Shown here: in pieces, positions 21,040 through 31,345 of the stretch
Position numbering within the stretch: the stretch's first letter is position 1
Layout of the letters: every line of letters begins with the position of its first letter
Source: Rapana venosa
Lineage: Eukaryota; Mollusca; Gastropoda; Neogastropoda; Muricidae
Direction of reading: 5' to 3'
Assembly: GCA_028751875.1 (NCBI GenBank)
Contig: CM054156.1
Location: 53,260,010 to 53,324,009 of the forward strand
Length of the DNA: 64,000 nucleotides
Made by a program: the position numbers and the translations under genes
The notes under the pieces: generated by a model
The model's input: only the letters and a program-made list of their open reading frames with translations
Databases searched by the model: none
Told to the model about the DNA's origin: nothing

Positions 21040-21082
21040 TAAACAGACAGACAGACAGCCAGACAGGCAGACAGACAGATAG

Positions 21083-21114
<32 letters not shown>

Positions 21115-21270
21115 ATAGAAAGAAAGGAAAATAGACAGATAGATAATAGATATATGGACACATAGAATAGATAGTAAAATAGATAATAAATTAGATAAGA
21201 TAGATAATAGATGATAGATAGATAGATAGGATAGATAATAGATAGGGTAGATAGATAGATAGATAGGTAG
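21040..21270. repeat. (GACA)n/(GATA)n microsatellite
   Basis: GACA units (21041-21077) pass into GATA units with TAGATAATAGAT interruptions. On the minus strand the frames read YLSIYLSIY and are not genes. Confidence 0.95.
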
Positions 21271-21337
21271 TAGATAATGGACAGACACACATGCTTACAC
21301 CCCACGTCTTGTTAATGTTCTTTGTTCTTTGTTCATA

Positions 21338-21470
21338 CACACACGCGCGCGCGCGCGCGCACACACACACACATACATACACGCAGGCACGCACACATAC
21401 ACACACGCACACACACACACACATGTAAGCACGCTTACACAGACACAGACACAGACACACACACACACTT
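21338..21470. repeat. (CG)n/(CA)n microsatellite
   Basis: GCGCGCGCGCGCGC (21345-21360) followed by CA repeats and CACGCA variants. The CG stretch next to CA repeats is alternating purine-pyrimidine sequence, the type that can adopt Z-DNA. Confidence 0.9.
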
Positions 21471-21612
21471 CATATTAGGCTGCATATAAGGAAATATGAA
21501 ATGTACAGAGAAGTCTTGTGGAAATTTCTGTTGGCGCTTCATTGATATTCTAGCTTTCTAGTTTACTCCTTTATTCATTGTCAGTTGATTAAAGGGATAC
21601 ACACCCCACCAC

Positions 21613-21613
<1 letters not shown>

Positions 21614-21692
<79 letters not shown>
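21614..21692. repeat. (CA)n microsatellite
   Basis: Nearly pure CA repeat of about 75 bases. Confidence 0.95.
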
Positions 21693-21697
<5 letters not shown>

Positions 21698-21864
21698 ATA
21701 CAGTGAGAGAGATTGTTCCTTTCTTAACCCTGGTCTTTGAAAGGAGATTATAAATCCGTCTCCCGCGCAAACTCAGGCATCGTGATTGTCCTTTAAACAC
21801 GTTAAAGACCCTTGTGTCTTTTGTGGAAGAGTGGGCCAGTTATAGTTGGGGGTGCTGAAAACCA

Positions 21865-22210
21865 AAAAGTGGCCGAGAGGTTAAGAGCTTTGCCTCTGAC
21901 TGTAGCTGGAGGTTGGGTTCGATTCTCTGCTTAGGTGTCTGCCTAAGGGGCATCTCCCTAGAGTTAACATGGTAGTGACTCCACTCCACCGAAAATCTGT
22001 CCATAAAATGACAAACCAAGGTCATGTACACGAACACATTCAGGACATCTTGTGAGCAGTAAAGCTCCACCCCGTTTTTTCACAGGAAAAAGTAGGGTAG
22101 CAAGTTGTTCCAGGCGTTTTTCATGACGCAAACATACCCAGCATGCATCCTTCAACCTGGATAGATATGGACTCCTCCTGTTTGAAATCCCCTATAACGT
22201 TCTGTTTGGA
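21865..22210 (+). mobile_element. tRNA-like SINE head with good A and B boxes
   Basis: TGGCCGAGAGG (21870-21880) fits the RNA polymerase III A-box consensus TRGYNNARNNG exactly. GGTTCGATTCT (21916-21926) fits the B box at 10 of 11 positions. The 35-base separation is that of a tRNA. The head resembles a leucine or serine tRNA, but no closed acceptor stem is seen after it, so it reads as a SINE promoter, not a tRNA gene. The following 280 bases carry CGAAAATCTGTCCATAAAAT and no recognised core; they may be the SINE body. The degraded copy starts near 60815. Confidence 0.6.
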
Positions 22211-22239
22211 ATTTTGATATAAAAATGCTCCCCCCCAAT

Positions 22240-22640
22240 AAGACTCCTTAAAGTGGATTCCGTTGGGTTGAGTAATCCCACAGACCGCTTAAAGGTATGT
22301 TTTGGGGCCCGGGGTGCGTCCAAAATCCCCCCCAAAATTGCTGGCCGGAAATGGGTCTCTGAGTCTAGTAAGGGTTTTTCTTTTTCAAATAAAAGAAACA
22401 ATAAAACCTGACGGGGGGTTTCCCGGTGGTTCCTACACACTTTCCATAGCCCGAACCAATGGAAAAACCCGCGGCAACGAGAGCTGTTCCTGGCAGAATT
22501 CGGTAGCAAAAAAGTCACTCAGATAGAGAAACAAATACACATGCACACAGGACTGTTTAAAACAAATGATTGGTGGCGCTGATCTTATAGCCACGCGCTC
22601 TTTCCTAAGAGAACCGCTCGATTTTCTCGCAGAACTTTTA
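22240..22640 (+). mobile_element. tRNA-derived SINE, first of a tandem pair
   Basis: The 3' half is clear: GGAAAAACCCGCGGCAACGA, GTTCCTGGCAGAATTCGGTA, GTGGCGCTGATCTTATAG, and a CCACGCGCTCTTTCCTAAGA to GATTTTCTCGCAGAA block that corresponds to the GAGAGCAGCCCGAATTTCAC block of the next SINE. The 5' half (22250-22430) is scrambled by homopolymer errors, so its A and B boxes cannot be read. It directly abuts the next SINE. Confidence 0.6.
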
Positions 22641-23055
22641 ATCGGTGGTCTAGAGGTAGTGACCCTGCCTAGAAAGCGAAGAGTCCCGGTTGGAAGTACG
22701 CGGTGGGTCGATCTCCGTTTGGGCCAGAAAGTTTCCCTCCATCCATTAGGCCATGACCGGTGGTCTTGGTGCTAGTCCTGTGGGTGAGACGATAAACCAT
22801 GGTCCCGTGTATTACACAAAGTCATTTAGCGCACGTAAAAGAACCCACGGCAACAGGAGAGTTTCCCTTCCAAAACTAAGTAGGAAAAAAGCCACGCGGA
22901 TAAGGAAACAAGTAGAGTTGAATACAGGAAAGTAAAGAAAAATGGATGGCGCTGCTCTTGTGGGCGATGTGCTCCCCTTGTGGAGAGCAGCCCGAATTTC
23001 ACGCAGAGAAATCTGCCGTGACTTAAAGTGGTATGAATAGGAAAAAAAAACACCC
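22641..23055 (+). mobile_element. tRNA-derived SINE, second of the tandem pair
   Basis: The A box TGGTCTAGAGG at 22646-22656 is an exact consensus match; the B-box region GGGTCGATCTC at 22705-22715 is weaker. The body runs GAGACGATAAACCATGGTCC, TTTAGCGCACGTAAAAGAAC, CCACGGCAACAGGAGAGTTT, GGATGGCGCTGCTC, GGAGAGCAGCCCGAATTTCA, CGCAGAGAAATCTGCCGTGA. I recognise this core from molluscan SINEs but will not give a family name. Related copies are at 36043-36480 and 61605-62030. Confidence 0.75.
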
Positions 23056-23099
23056 AACCAGTCACACGCCCAAACTGTTCATGCAGTGAGTATTTACGG

Positions 23100-23284
23100 T
23101 CTGACATTGGTTCCCAGGTGTGATGAATGAGTCAGTGTGCATGTTCTGGCCGACCTTCCCGATGTTTAGCTGTGAAGAGCCCAACACCTGCAGTGTCTTC
23201 TTCATCGTTGTCGACCGTTCAGGCATCGAGTACTGTTGTCCCATCACCCTGCCAAAGTGTATAATCTGTGTGTGTGTGTGTGTG

Positions 23285-23319
<35 letters not shown>

Positions 23320-23600
23320 GTGTGTTGTGTGTGTGTGTGTGTGTGTGTGTTGTTGTGTGTGTTGTGTGTGTGTGTGTGTGCATTTGAATTTGTTAACCCT
23401 GTTAATTGTTATTGGGTGTGTGTGTGTGGGTGCGTTGAGTGCAAGCGCTTTGATTTCTTTTTTCAAGATATAGCGCTATGTAAATTCCATTTATTATTAT
23501 TATTATTATTAATATTTTTTTTTTTATTTTTTTTTTTTTTTTTTATTTTTATTGTTATTATTTTTTTTTCATTATTAATTATTATTATTATTTGTCTGTC
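23100..23600 (+). repeat. L2-type 3' UTR and tail with (GT)n and (ATT)n
   Basis: A CCATCACCCTGCCAAAGTGT stretch, a GT tract (23265-23382), CATTTGAATTTGTTAACCCT, then the tail TTGAGTGCAAGCGCTTTGAT, ATAGCGCTATGTAAATTCCA and an ATT/poly-T run (23487-23592). The same order is found at the end of the L2-like element at 35860-36040. It is either a short truncated L2 insertion or the LINE-derived 3' end of the SINE just upstream. Confidence 0.7.
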
Positions 23601-24640
23601 ATAGGAACGAAAAATGCGTTTTCGCTGCTGCTAACGCCTGACAAGTCAGGCCCAGCTCGTCCAACTTCGGCATGAGAGAGAATGATTATTAGTCTTTCCT
23701 GGAAAAAGGCAGGAGAATGGACCAAGAAGGCAGAAAACAGACAAGAAGGAGGCGACAGGAAGAAAAAGAACAAGGCAGAAACAAGAGAGGGATAGAAAAG
23801 ATGGAATTTCCTCGCACAGAATTTCCAGAAGGTGGGATGGTATTTATACTGACAGAACCCTCGGCATCCCCACGGGGGAAATACCAGCAGTTTATGTTGC
23901 GCATCAGTGTATTCTTTTTTCTCAAGAATAGATATGTATGCTTGTCCGTCCTGTTCGACGAGGACCTCCAAAACAGCAGAGAAGGCAGCTGCTGTTTCGG
24001 TAACTGGGAAGAAATTTAATTATAGTAGAGTTGCCTTGCCCACAGCACATCCCCACTCTCTCGGCCAAATGAGCATAAGGACAGTCAGCGTTGGAGATGT
24101 TCTCCAAAGGCCAACTAGCCCCCAGGGCTGTAGCACATAAGGACTGTGCAAGTCAAGCCTCCTAGTCAGAGAGTCATAGTTGATCACTAAAGACTAAGCT
24201 GTAAAGTAGAATTCCATGATTGGGAAAGAAAGCCACTGGTCATACAGCCTCTCACTTTGCTGTTGCCCCCAGAGGTGCGCCAGAGGTGGTCAAGAATAGA
24301 TAATATGTCTAAAACAAATACTTTGCGTTTTTTTAAAGCAACTTTTAATTTTCTTTATTATCGAAAGAAAAGAATAAGCACACGGTGGCTGTTTTACGTA
24401 CAGACTTCAGTCAATAGCATTTACAATAACAAAGAAAACCAACAAACGTGTGAAAGAAAATCAATCACACAGTATTATCAATACAAAAACATGACAATAT
24501 AGAAGTCATATTTTCATGATTTTAAAATTACAGAAAGATATTGAACGTTTTAAAAACTAAATCATTCAAACACAAGCCAAAGAAAATGAGCACCTAGCAT
24601 TACAAATAACTAGATGATATTTCAAAAGCGAGGAAGGTGG
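23601..24640. other. Moderately clean sequence, no gene assigned
   Basis: About 1 kb with fewer homopolymer artefacts than its surroundings. The minus strand 23971-23588 is open for 127 codons and starts with a plausible stretch (MEVLVEQDGQAYISILEKKE) but soon turns into biased Phe/Ser/Leu text. No domain is recognised and codon content does not persuade. Nothing else is seen. Confidence 0.35.
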
Positions 24641-24785
24641 AAGGAAAAGAAAAAACAATATACCGAGGGAGAGAGAGAGGAGGAGGGAGAGAAAATAGAG
24701 AGGGAGAGAGAGATAAGAGGGAGGAGAAGACAGAAGAGCAGGAGAGACAGAGAAACAAGAGAGAGCCAGAGGAGACGGAGAACGG
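24640..24785. repeat. Polypurine (GA-rich) tract
   Basis: Almost uninterrupted A and G on the plus strand with GAGAGAGAGAGG cores, mirror-like in places. Such tracts can form triplex DNA. The RE/EK-rich frame across it is not credible as a gene. Confidence 0.8.
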
Positions 24786-24859
24786 TTTTTCCACAAAGGC
24801 AAAGGAAACAAGCAAAGGCCATAACCCCACCCGAACCTCCACCCCCCAAACCCCCCGCT

Positions 24860-24952
24860 TTCTGGAAATTTTCCCCAGAACTTTTCCAGAATCTGTTCAA
24901 GAACGGTTCCAGAATCTGTTCCAGAATTCCTGTTCCAGAAACAGCTCCAGAA
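24860..24952. promoter_or_regulatory. Cluster of heat-shock-element-like TTCNNGAA motifs
   Basis: TTCNNGAA occurs at 24860, 24884, 24896, 24907, 24919 and 24933, with a near match (CTCCAGAA) at 24945. Spacing from 24884 on is 11 to 14 bases. Each is an inverted pair of the 5-bp HSF site NGAAN. The array also behaves as a short tandem repeat (TTCCAGAATCTG units). No downstream gene is identified. Confidence 0.35.
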
Positions 24953-24959
24953 GCGGCTC

Positions 24960-26665
24960 CATGGCACGTTGCTGCATTCAGTCCACCCTGCTCCCCCGGC
25001 TGTGGGGCCTGGGGGAAAACCCCCCACAGAAAGCCGTGCCTACACAATCAATGGCAAGTCATACCACGAGTGCCAACCCCCCCCTCCATCGGGCTCTCCC
25101 ACCACGTCATCAACTAATACAATTTTCCATCAATCAAACACTCCTCCTATTAGTTACAATTATTTTAGCTTTAAATTCAAATTACTGTCCACGACATGGA
25201 AAAAAACAACATAACCTCCGACAGCCGTTTCGGAATTAAAAAAATCCCTACTACAGTCAGAGGGACAAGACAGAAATTTCGGGGGATAGTGCTTTAATCA
25301 GGCAAGGGTGGTCAGTCCGTGGTCCATCTATTTTTCCGGCCCAACGCGACGGCCTGAAAACCCCAAACTTTTAAAGGGAACAACGAATTGTGGGGTTAAA
25401 AAAAAATTAAAAAAAGGGCTTTTTTAAAAAACCCCAAAAGGGATTCGGGGGGTTTGGGAAAAAACAAAAGGGAAGGCGGGGTTTTTTAAAACCCTTTTAC
25501 AACAAACCCTTTAAAAGGGGAAAAAAAGGAAAAAAGGGGTTTTTCAAAAAAAAACATTTGGTGCAAACCCCCCCATTTAAATTCAAACCAAGGGGAAAAA
25601 AACCCCAATATTTGTTTGGTACCTTCATCTTTAATGGTTAACCAACCCCCCGAGGGGTTTCTTATTTTGGGCCCGAAACAAACCGGGGGGCCCCACAAAA
25701 TTAAACCCCCCCCTTTCAAAAGTTGGTGGACCCTTAAAAAATCTTTCGCCTTTTCCGACCCGGGTCCCAACCCCCCGGCAGGGGGCGGGGAAAAGTTCTT
25801 CTTTTGGTTTCCCGGGCCCAAAAGGTCCCCTGGGCCCCCAGAGGGAAGCCCCCTCCCCACCGAAAAAGGGGGGGGGGAGGGGGAGAAGAGTTTTTTAATA
25901 AATTTTTCATGTTGGTTTTGGGCGCCTTTCCAAGCCAAAAAGGGGGGCCACCATTCCCAAGCAGGGGCAAAAAATTTTTAAAATCTACTGAAAACCGGTG
26001 GCTAAAACAAACCCTATCAAAATTTAATAGAGGGGGGGGGGACGGTGGGAGGAAAACGAAGTAGTCTTTAAAAAACCCCTTACCTTGTCCATGATTTATT
26101 TGGCCGGTCAAAAAAAAATTTTTTAAGAAACCAACCCAAATAGCCCCCTTATAACAACAATAACAAATTAAAAAATCTACTGAAAAAAAATTAAAACCAA
26201 CCTTATCTTAAATTTTAACTCATATTCAATTTTTGCCATTTTTTATTAAAACGACCTTCATCCCAAAAAAACCCACCTTTCCCCCCTTGTCCGGGGCAAA
26301 AATCCTTCTCCGCGGTCGGGAGGGGTTGTAAAAGGGTGAAAGTGTTGTAACCATTCGGAAGGGGAATAGTTGAGCCCGTCTAATTTTCATCTTTAAAAAT
26401 AAATAATATTCCCCATACCTTTTCCCCACCCCAAAATTTTCATCATTCACATAAATTAATACTAAATATCTTTTCTTAAATAATATTACTTTATCTAAAA
26501 TTCCAATAATTGTTGTCCTTTGTTTTTAAAAATTCATAAATTGCCCACCCCAATCCTCATAATGGGGAAAACCCTTTGTTCCCCCAAAAAACAAAAATAA
26601 TGGTTCAAAACCTCAGGGGTGTAAAGAGGGTAAAGTATAATTTTAAAAAAAAAACTAAAATTTGT
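24960..26665. other. Low-quality sequence, homopolymer-inflated
   Basis: 24960-25230 is fairly clean but shows no assignable gene. From 25250 the text is dominated by runs such as AAAAACCCC and GGGGTTTT on both strands. Frames of 100 to 150 codons here (for example minus 25938-25486) are Gly/Pro/Phe/Lys-rich and overlap on opposite strands, as expected of such runs. Confidence 0.6.
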
Positions 26666-26669
26666 AATA

Positions 26670-27655
26670 TTTGGGGTAAACGTAATAAAGATGTGACAGT
26701 AGCAAGGGAAAACCGTAAATAAAGGGTGTGAAAATAGCTATGGAAACCCACTCAATGAATGAGTAAACAGTGCTAGGGAAATTTCGCCCTTTGAATGATG
26801 TGAGGTGCTATGGTTTTTACGTAAAATGAATGATGTGACATTTGGGTATGGAAACCAGGGAAATTGAATGTTTGTGACAGTCCCCTTTGGAAAACCCCCT
26901 GAAGGGTGTGTAAAGAATGGTAACACTTTAATGAATGTTTGTGACAGTAGCTTGGTAAAACCCCGGGAAAATGGGGGTTGCTAGCTATGGTCCCACTAAA
27001 ATGAAGGGTGACACCTTTTTCATTTGAATGATGTGACATTTCCTAGGGTTTAATCCCGTAAATAATTTTGATGTACGAAATTTTGGGAAAAACTCAATGA
27101 ATGAAAAAATGGACAGTATTATGGGACCCCAAATGAAAATGTGACATTTGCTATGGTAATACGTCAAAGAAGATGTGACAGTTTTAGGAAACACGTATGA
27201 ATAAATTTTGCAGTAGCTATGGTAAACGTCAATGAATGAATGACGGGGGACAGTAGCTTTTGGTTTGACACATAATGAATAAAAATGTAAAGTTGCTATG
27301 GTAATACGTAAAAAAAATTGATGGGACAGTAGTATGGTAACACTAAATGAATAAATTATTAGGGTCAAAAAAGAAAAGGGTAAACACCGTCAAGAATTGA
27401 ATGGGACGTAAAACAGTAGCTAGGTTCACAAAACAATAAAATGATGTAAATAGTGACGATGGTGAGGGTGAATGAATGACTTTACAGTAGCTATGATAAC
27501 ACAAAAATGAGGTTGTGACAGCAGCAAAGGTAAACGTCAAGAATAAATTTTAAGCACATGGTAACACGTCAATAAAAAGAGGGACAGTAGCTATTTTAAC
27601 ACCCCAATGACTGATTTTACAGTAGCTATGAAACCACGTCAATGAAAAAAAATGT
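26670..27655. repeat. 35-bp satellite array, first block
   Basis: Tandem units of about 35 bases with consensus CAGTAGCTATGGTAACACGT followed by CAATGAATGATGTGA, roughly 28 units, each with frequent indels. Units contain ACGTCA, half of a CRE. Open frames across it are repeat artefacts. Confidence 0.85.
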
Positions 27656-27659
27656 TTCC

Positions 27660-29700
27660 CCCTTTTTTTTCTTTCTTTAATCACAATAATAAAACCTCTT
27701 AAAACTACAGGTGGGTCTTGGATAATTTTTTAAATTTGATTGACGTTAGGTAATTGTACTTAACAATTAGCCCTTTTTTTTTCTTTTTTTTTAAAAATTT
27801 TCCCCCACCCACCCCCCCTCCCCACCTCCCCCCCTTTGGGGCCTTTTTTTGTTCTTTTTTGTTTTTCCCATTAGTGAGGGCATAGACAATTGTGCGCATT
27901 TGGGTTTTTTCCCACTCAAAACATTGTGCAACCAAAACTTTGGGCCCTCGTTTGGGGTTTTCAAGAAAAAGTAACTTTTTTTTTTTTTGTTTGTTTTTCT
28001 TTTTTTTCTCCTTGTTTTTGCTTACTTAAAAGCACCAAAAAATTTTTTCCCCCTTGTTAAAATTATCCTATTGTACATTTGCTTTTTTTTGGGTCCTTTT
28101 ATTTTGATTTTTTGTAAAAGACAAAATGTATCAATGGGGAATATACAAATTTTTTGGTATTTTCCCTTTTTTCTTGTTTTTTTGTGAAAAATGTTTTTTT
28201 TTGCTGTAACTTTTTTTTTTAAAGGTCAAAAAATTTTTTCGAGTTTTAAAATTGTTGAACTTTTATGTCCCTTCATACCTAAAACAGCTGAGGGGTTTGC
28301 TGTCCTACAGTAAAAGGGTTTTGTATTAATTAGATGGAGTTTGCAAAACTATTGTGTCAGAAAAACTCCCTTTGGCCTTCACAATAATAAAAAAAGAAGA
28401 AAATGTATTTCACTATTTAAAAAGTAAAAAAAAATACTTTTGTTCATTTTCTTGCGGGAAATACACATTTTGAAGAAAAATGTAAATAATTTTTTCTGAT
28501 TGGCTTTTTGGGGTTAAATTTTTAAAGTCTTACTTTTTTTCCCAAAAGGGGGTAGCTACCCTTTTCAACAAAAATTTTAAATTTAAAAATTTAAAGTATT
28601 TTAAAGTTGAGGGGAGGAAATAACCCTCATGATTCGTGTAAAAATTGGAAAGGGGATAAATCGTACCAAAAGGAAAAAAAAACCATTCTATGATCCCTTT
28701 ATTTGTAAAAAGTTTTTTTCTAAGTTTGCTGTACAAAGTGGAATGAAAGCTAAATTTGAAATGACGGGAAAAATTTTTTTCCGAATTTTCACAAGTTCTC
28801 GATATAACAAATGAAGGGGTTTTTTCAACTGAAAATTTCCCCATAGATGTTTACCCACAAAATGTTATTTTTAAAGGAAAGGGGAAGTAAAAAAATAGTA
28901 ATCTTTGTATTTTGTTGCAACTTAGAAATAATGTATCAGAAAATTTTTTGGCAATGAACATTTTACCCAAAAATTTTTGGGCAAGCACTAACAGAGCAAT
29001 AAATGAAAGATGTTGAATGGTTTAATTTGCACATGACAGACCCTTTAGCCATACTTGGAATGGGAAAAAATAAAAGCTTTGACAGTTTTTTAAAAAAAAA
29101 ATTATTATATTTTGGGTAAACAGTATTTTTAAAAATTTTACATCAAATAAAAGTAGACTTGCATTACAGGTTTTTTTCAACAAGTTAAAAAGAAGATATT
29201 CGATAAAAGGAGTACCAGCACGTAAAAATTTTATCAAAAAAACTTTTGTTCTTGAATGGATTCCATAAAAGGGGCCTTTTTTTAATGGGGAAAATTAAGA
29301 AATTTGAATGTTTTTTTGAAAATCCTTATTGTATTATGAAAAAATTTTTTAATGATGCTTTAACAGCCCATTATAGTAAAATTTAAAACCCTTCATAGAA
29401 AAATGTAAAAATAACCATGAAAAACATATTATCTCTTTTGGGACCCCCTGTCTGTCTGTCTGTTTTTTACCCATCTTCTTTTTCTATTTTAATTTAAATA
29501 GTGTGAGTGGGTTTTGGTAAAGGGGGTTTTTTTTTCTGCCGGTTTTTCTAAATTTTACTCTACATCGATAATTTTCCTTTTTTTTTGCGTTTTTTTTCCC
29601 TTGTGATATTTTTTACTGTTTTTCCCCCCTTTAACAACAAAAAAACCTATATCTCATGGCACAAAACAATGTCCACCAAAATAAACTGAATAAAAAGGGC
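27660..29700. other. AT-rich segment interrupting the 35-bp satellite
   Basis: About 2 kb with no assignable coding region or known element ends. T- and A-runs are common. It is bounded on both sides by the same satellite, so it may be an insertion into the array, but neither terminal repeats nor a target duplication can be shown. Confidence 0.5.
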
Positions 29701-29704
29701 TTTA

Positions 29705-29900
29705 AAAAACCTTTAATAAATGTTGTGACAGTACCCTATTGTAAAATGCACTAAATAAATGTGGCAGTAGCTTTGGTAACACGTCAATAAATAGTGCCCG
29801 TAGTATGGTAATAGTCAATGAATGATATACAGTAGCTATGGTAAAACTCAATGAATGATTGCAGTAGCTAGGGAAACCCACGTCAATAATTGATTAAACT
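29705..29900. repeat. 35-bp satellite array, second block
   Basis: Five to six further units of the 35-bp repeat (GACAGTACCCTATTGTAAAA to CAATGAATGATTGCAGTAGC), same strand and phase as the first block. Confidence 0.85.
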
Positions 29901-30139
29901 GTAAAACCCCCCTAATGGTAACGTCAGGGGACTTGCAAAGAGGGATGGCTTCTTTCACGGTGGGTGTAAGCAGCCATGTTAAAAATGTGGCTCTTTTTTG
30001 GTCTGCGTGTCCCTGCCCGTTAGCCAGCCCCTTTTCTGCCCTCGGGAAACCCCCTTCTCGTGCCCCTGACGGCCTCGTCCTTCTGCCTCTCACTCCTTCA
30101 CCTGCAGAAAGGCTTAAACAATTTAAGGGTTTAAAATTA
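29901..30139. other. Spacer, nothing recognised
   Basis: Relatively clean sequence, C-rich toward its end; no gene seen. Confidence 0.35.
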
Positions 30140-30345
30140 CTTGCCCATTGCCACTTGTCTTTTTGTCACCTGTCACCTGTCTCCTGCCCAATTGTCACCT
30201 TTGTTACCGGGTTTACGATCTAAAGTCCCTGAAAATCTGTCACCTGTCCCCCTCCACCTGCATCTCCCAACCCTTCTCCGGGAAACCCCCTCCACTGTCA
30301 TCTGCCCTCCTGAAACCTGTCACCTGCCCCCTTTTCATCTTTTAT
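30140..30345. repeat. CACCTGTC-type short repeat
   Basis: Irregular repetition of CACCTGTC/ACCTGTCTCCTGCC over about 200 bases. A second tract of the same kind lies at 36613-36800. Each unit carries CACCTG, an E-box sequence, but in a low-complexity context. Confidence 0.7.
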
Positions 30346-30700
30346 CATGCAACTTTCTCACTCTTTTTAAAACACTCATTTTACACACTCATTTTAATTT
30401 CCCACTTTGAAAAACCGAGCCCTTCCCCCGTGCCCAACGTTTTTCTCTTTCTTTGCCCAAAAACACTCCTTTCAACAGCTGGTAAATGAAGAAACCCACA
30501 CAGTCAAAATATATCCAAAAATGGACCCATTCTCGAGTTTAAACAAGATTTGGTCTCATCTGTATCTTTCATGATGAATCTTTTGACCCATTCCCCCTGT
30601 TCTCTTTTTTCCCTCAACATTGCAAACCCTATCAAAAAGAAAAATATGTCCCCCCTCGCAACCTAAGGGCCCCTAGAATTAAAACTTTTTTTTTACAAGT
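30346..30700. other. Low-quality spacer
   Basis: Nothing recognised apart from possible upstream parts of the L2-like element that becomes readable near 30730. Confidence 0.3.
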
Positions 30701-31345
30701 TTGCGGAATCCCTACCCACAAACCTCTGACAACAAAACCCCCTTTAAACCCTACAATGAGCCCTCAGCAACTCCCTTGATGGCATGAAACCTCCCACTGA
30801 CCGTCTCCTCCTAAAGGGCCCCTGTGCACCAGGGTTTTAAAACCCCATGACACCCTGGACAAAAAACCCAAAACGCGGGCAATTAGACGGCAGTGGCGAA
30901 AACAAAAAGGAAAATCAAAAAGCAGCCTTCGAAAAAAAAATAAAAAAGTCAAATTTTTAAATTCTTTCAGAAAAACAAAGTACTCCTTTTTCTCAAGTGC
31001 TTAAACCCATTAAAAGAAATCTTTTTTTCCCCTCACTCCACTCTTTTTGGGAAACCCTTGAGGAACCCCTCTGCCTTCCACCCCAAAACCTTTCTAAAAT
31101 TTCCTTCTATTTTTCTGCACTTTTTTCTGAAAAAACCCCGCAAAAAACCTTTCCAGATTGGATCAGATCCTTTCCCCGGGAACTTCTGGACCCCCCAATT
31201 CTCGGGTACTCTCTCCTTTTTTTTCATCAAATGAGAAATGACCCTGACAATTCTAAAAAGGAATGACCAAAACACAGTGATCTTGATCCCCAACCTGCTT
31301 TTTTTTTCGTACAGTGCCTACCACAATTTATCCCCGCAAACGGAG
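30700..31345 (+). pseudogene. L2-like LINE, linker to RT start (second element)
   Basis: Pieces in shifting frames fit the L2-like linker: a YNEPSATPLM-like segment where YNEALSxLLDKHAP is expected (30758-30790), AKTKRKIKKQ (30895-30925), FSALFSEKTPQKTF with LDQI-like text (31110-31165), LDPPILGYSLLFFHQMRN (31186-31240, equivalent to DPPFTGTPLLSFHPxSN) and a SDLDP equivalent near 31280. The ORF breaks off after CCACAATTTATCCCC at 31330 and appears to resume at 34545. Heavy errors limit certainty. Confidence 0.6.

Noticed and set aside
21870..21940. Possible functional tRNA gene
   Set aside because: A and B boxes fit well, but the sequence before and after does not form an acceptor stem, and it sits in a run of SINEs, so a SINE promoter is the better reading.
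23588..23971. 127-codon minus frame starting MEVLVEQDGQ
   Set aside because: The first 30 residues look plausible but the rest is biased Phe/Ser/Leu text; no domain is seen and the copy at 62600-62950 does not preserve a frame.
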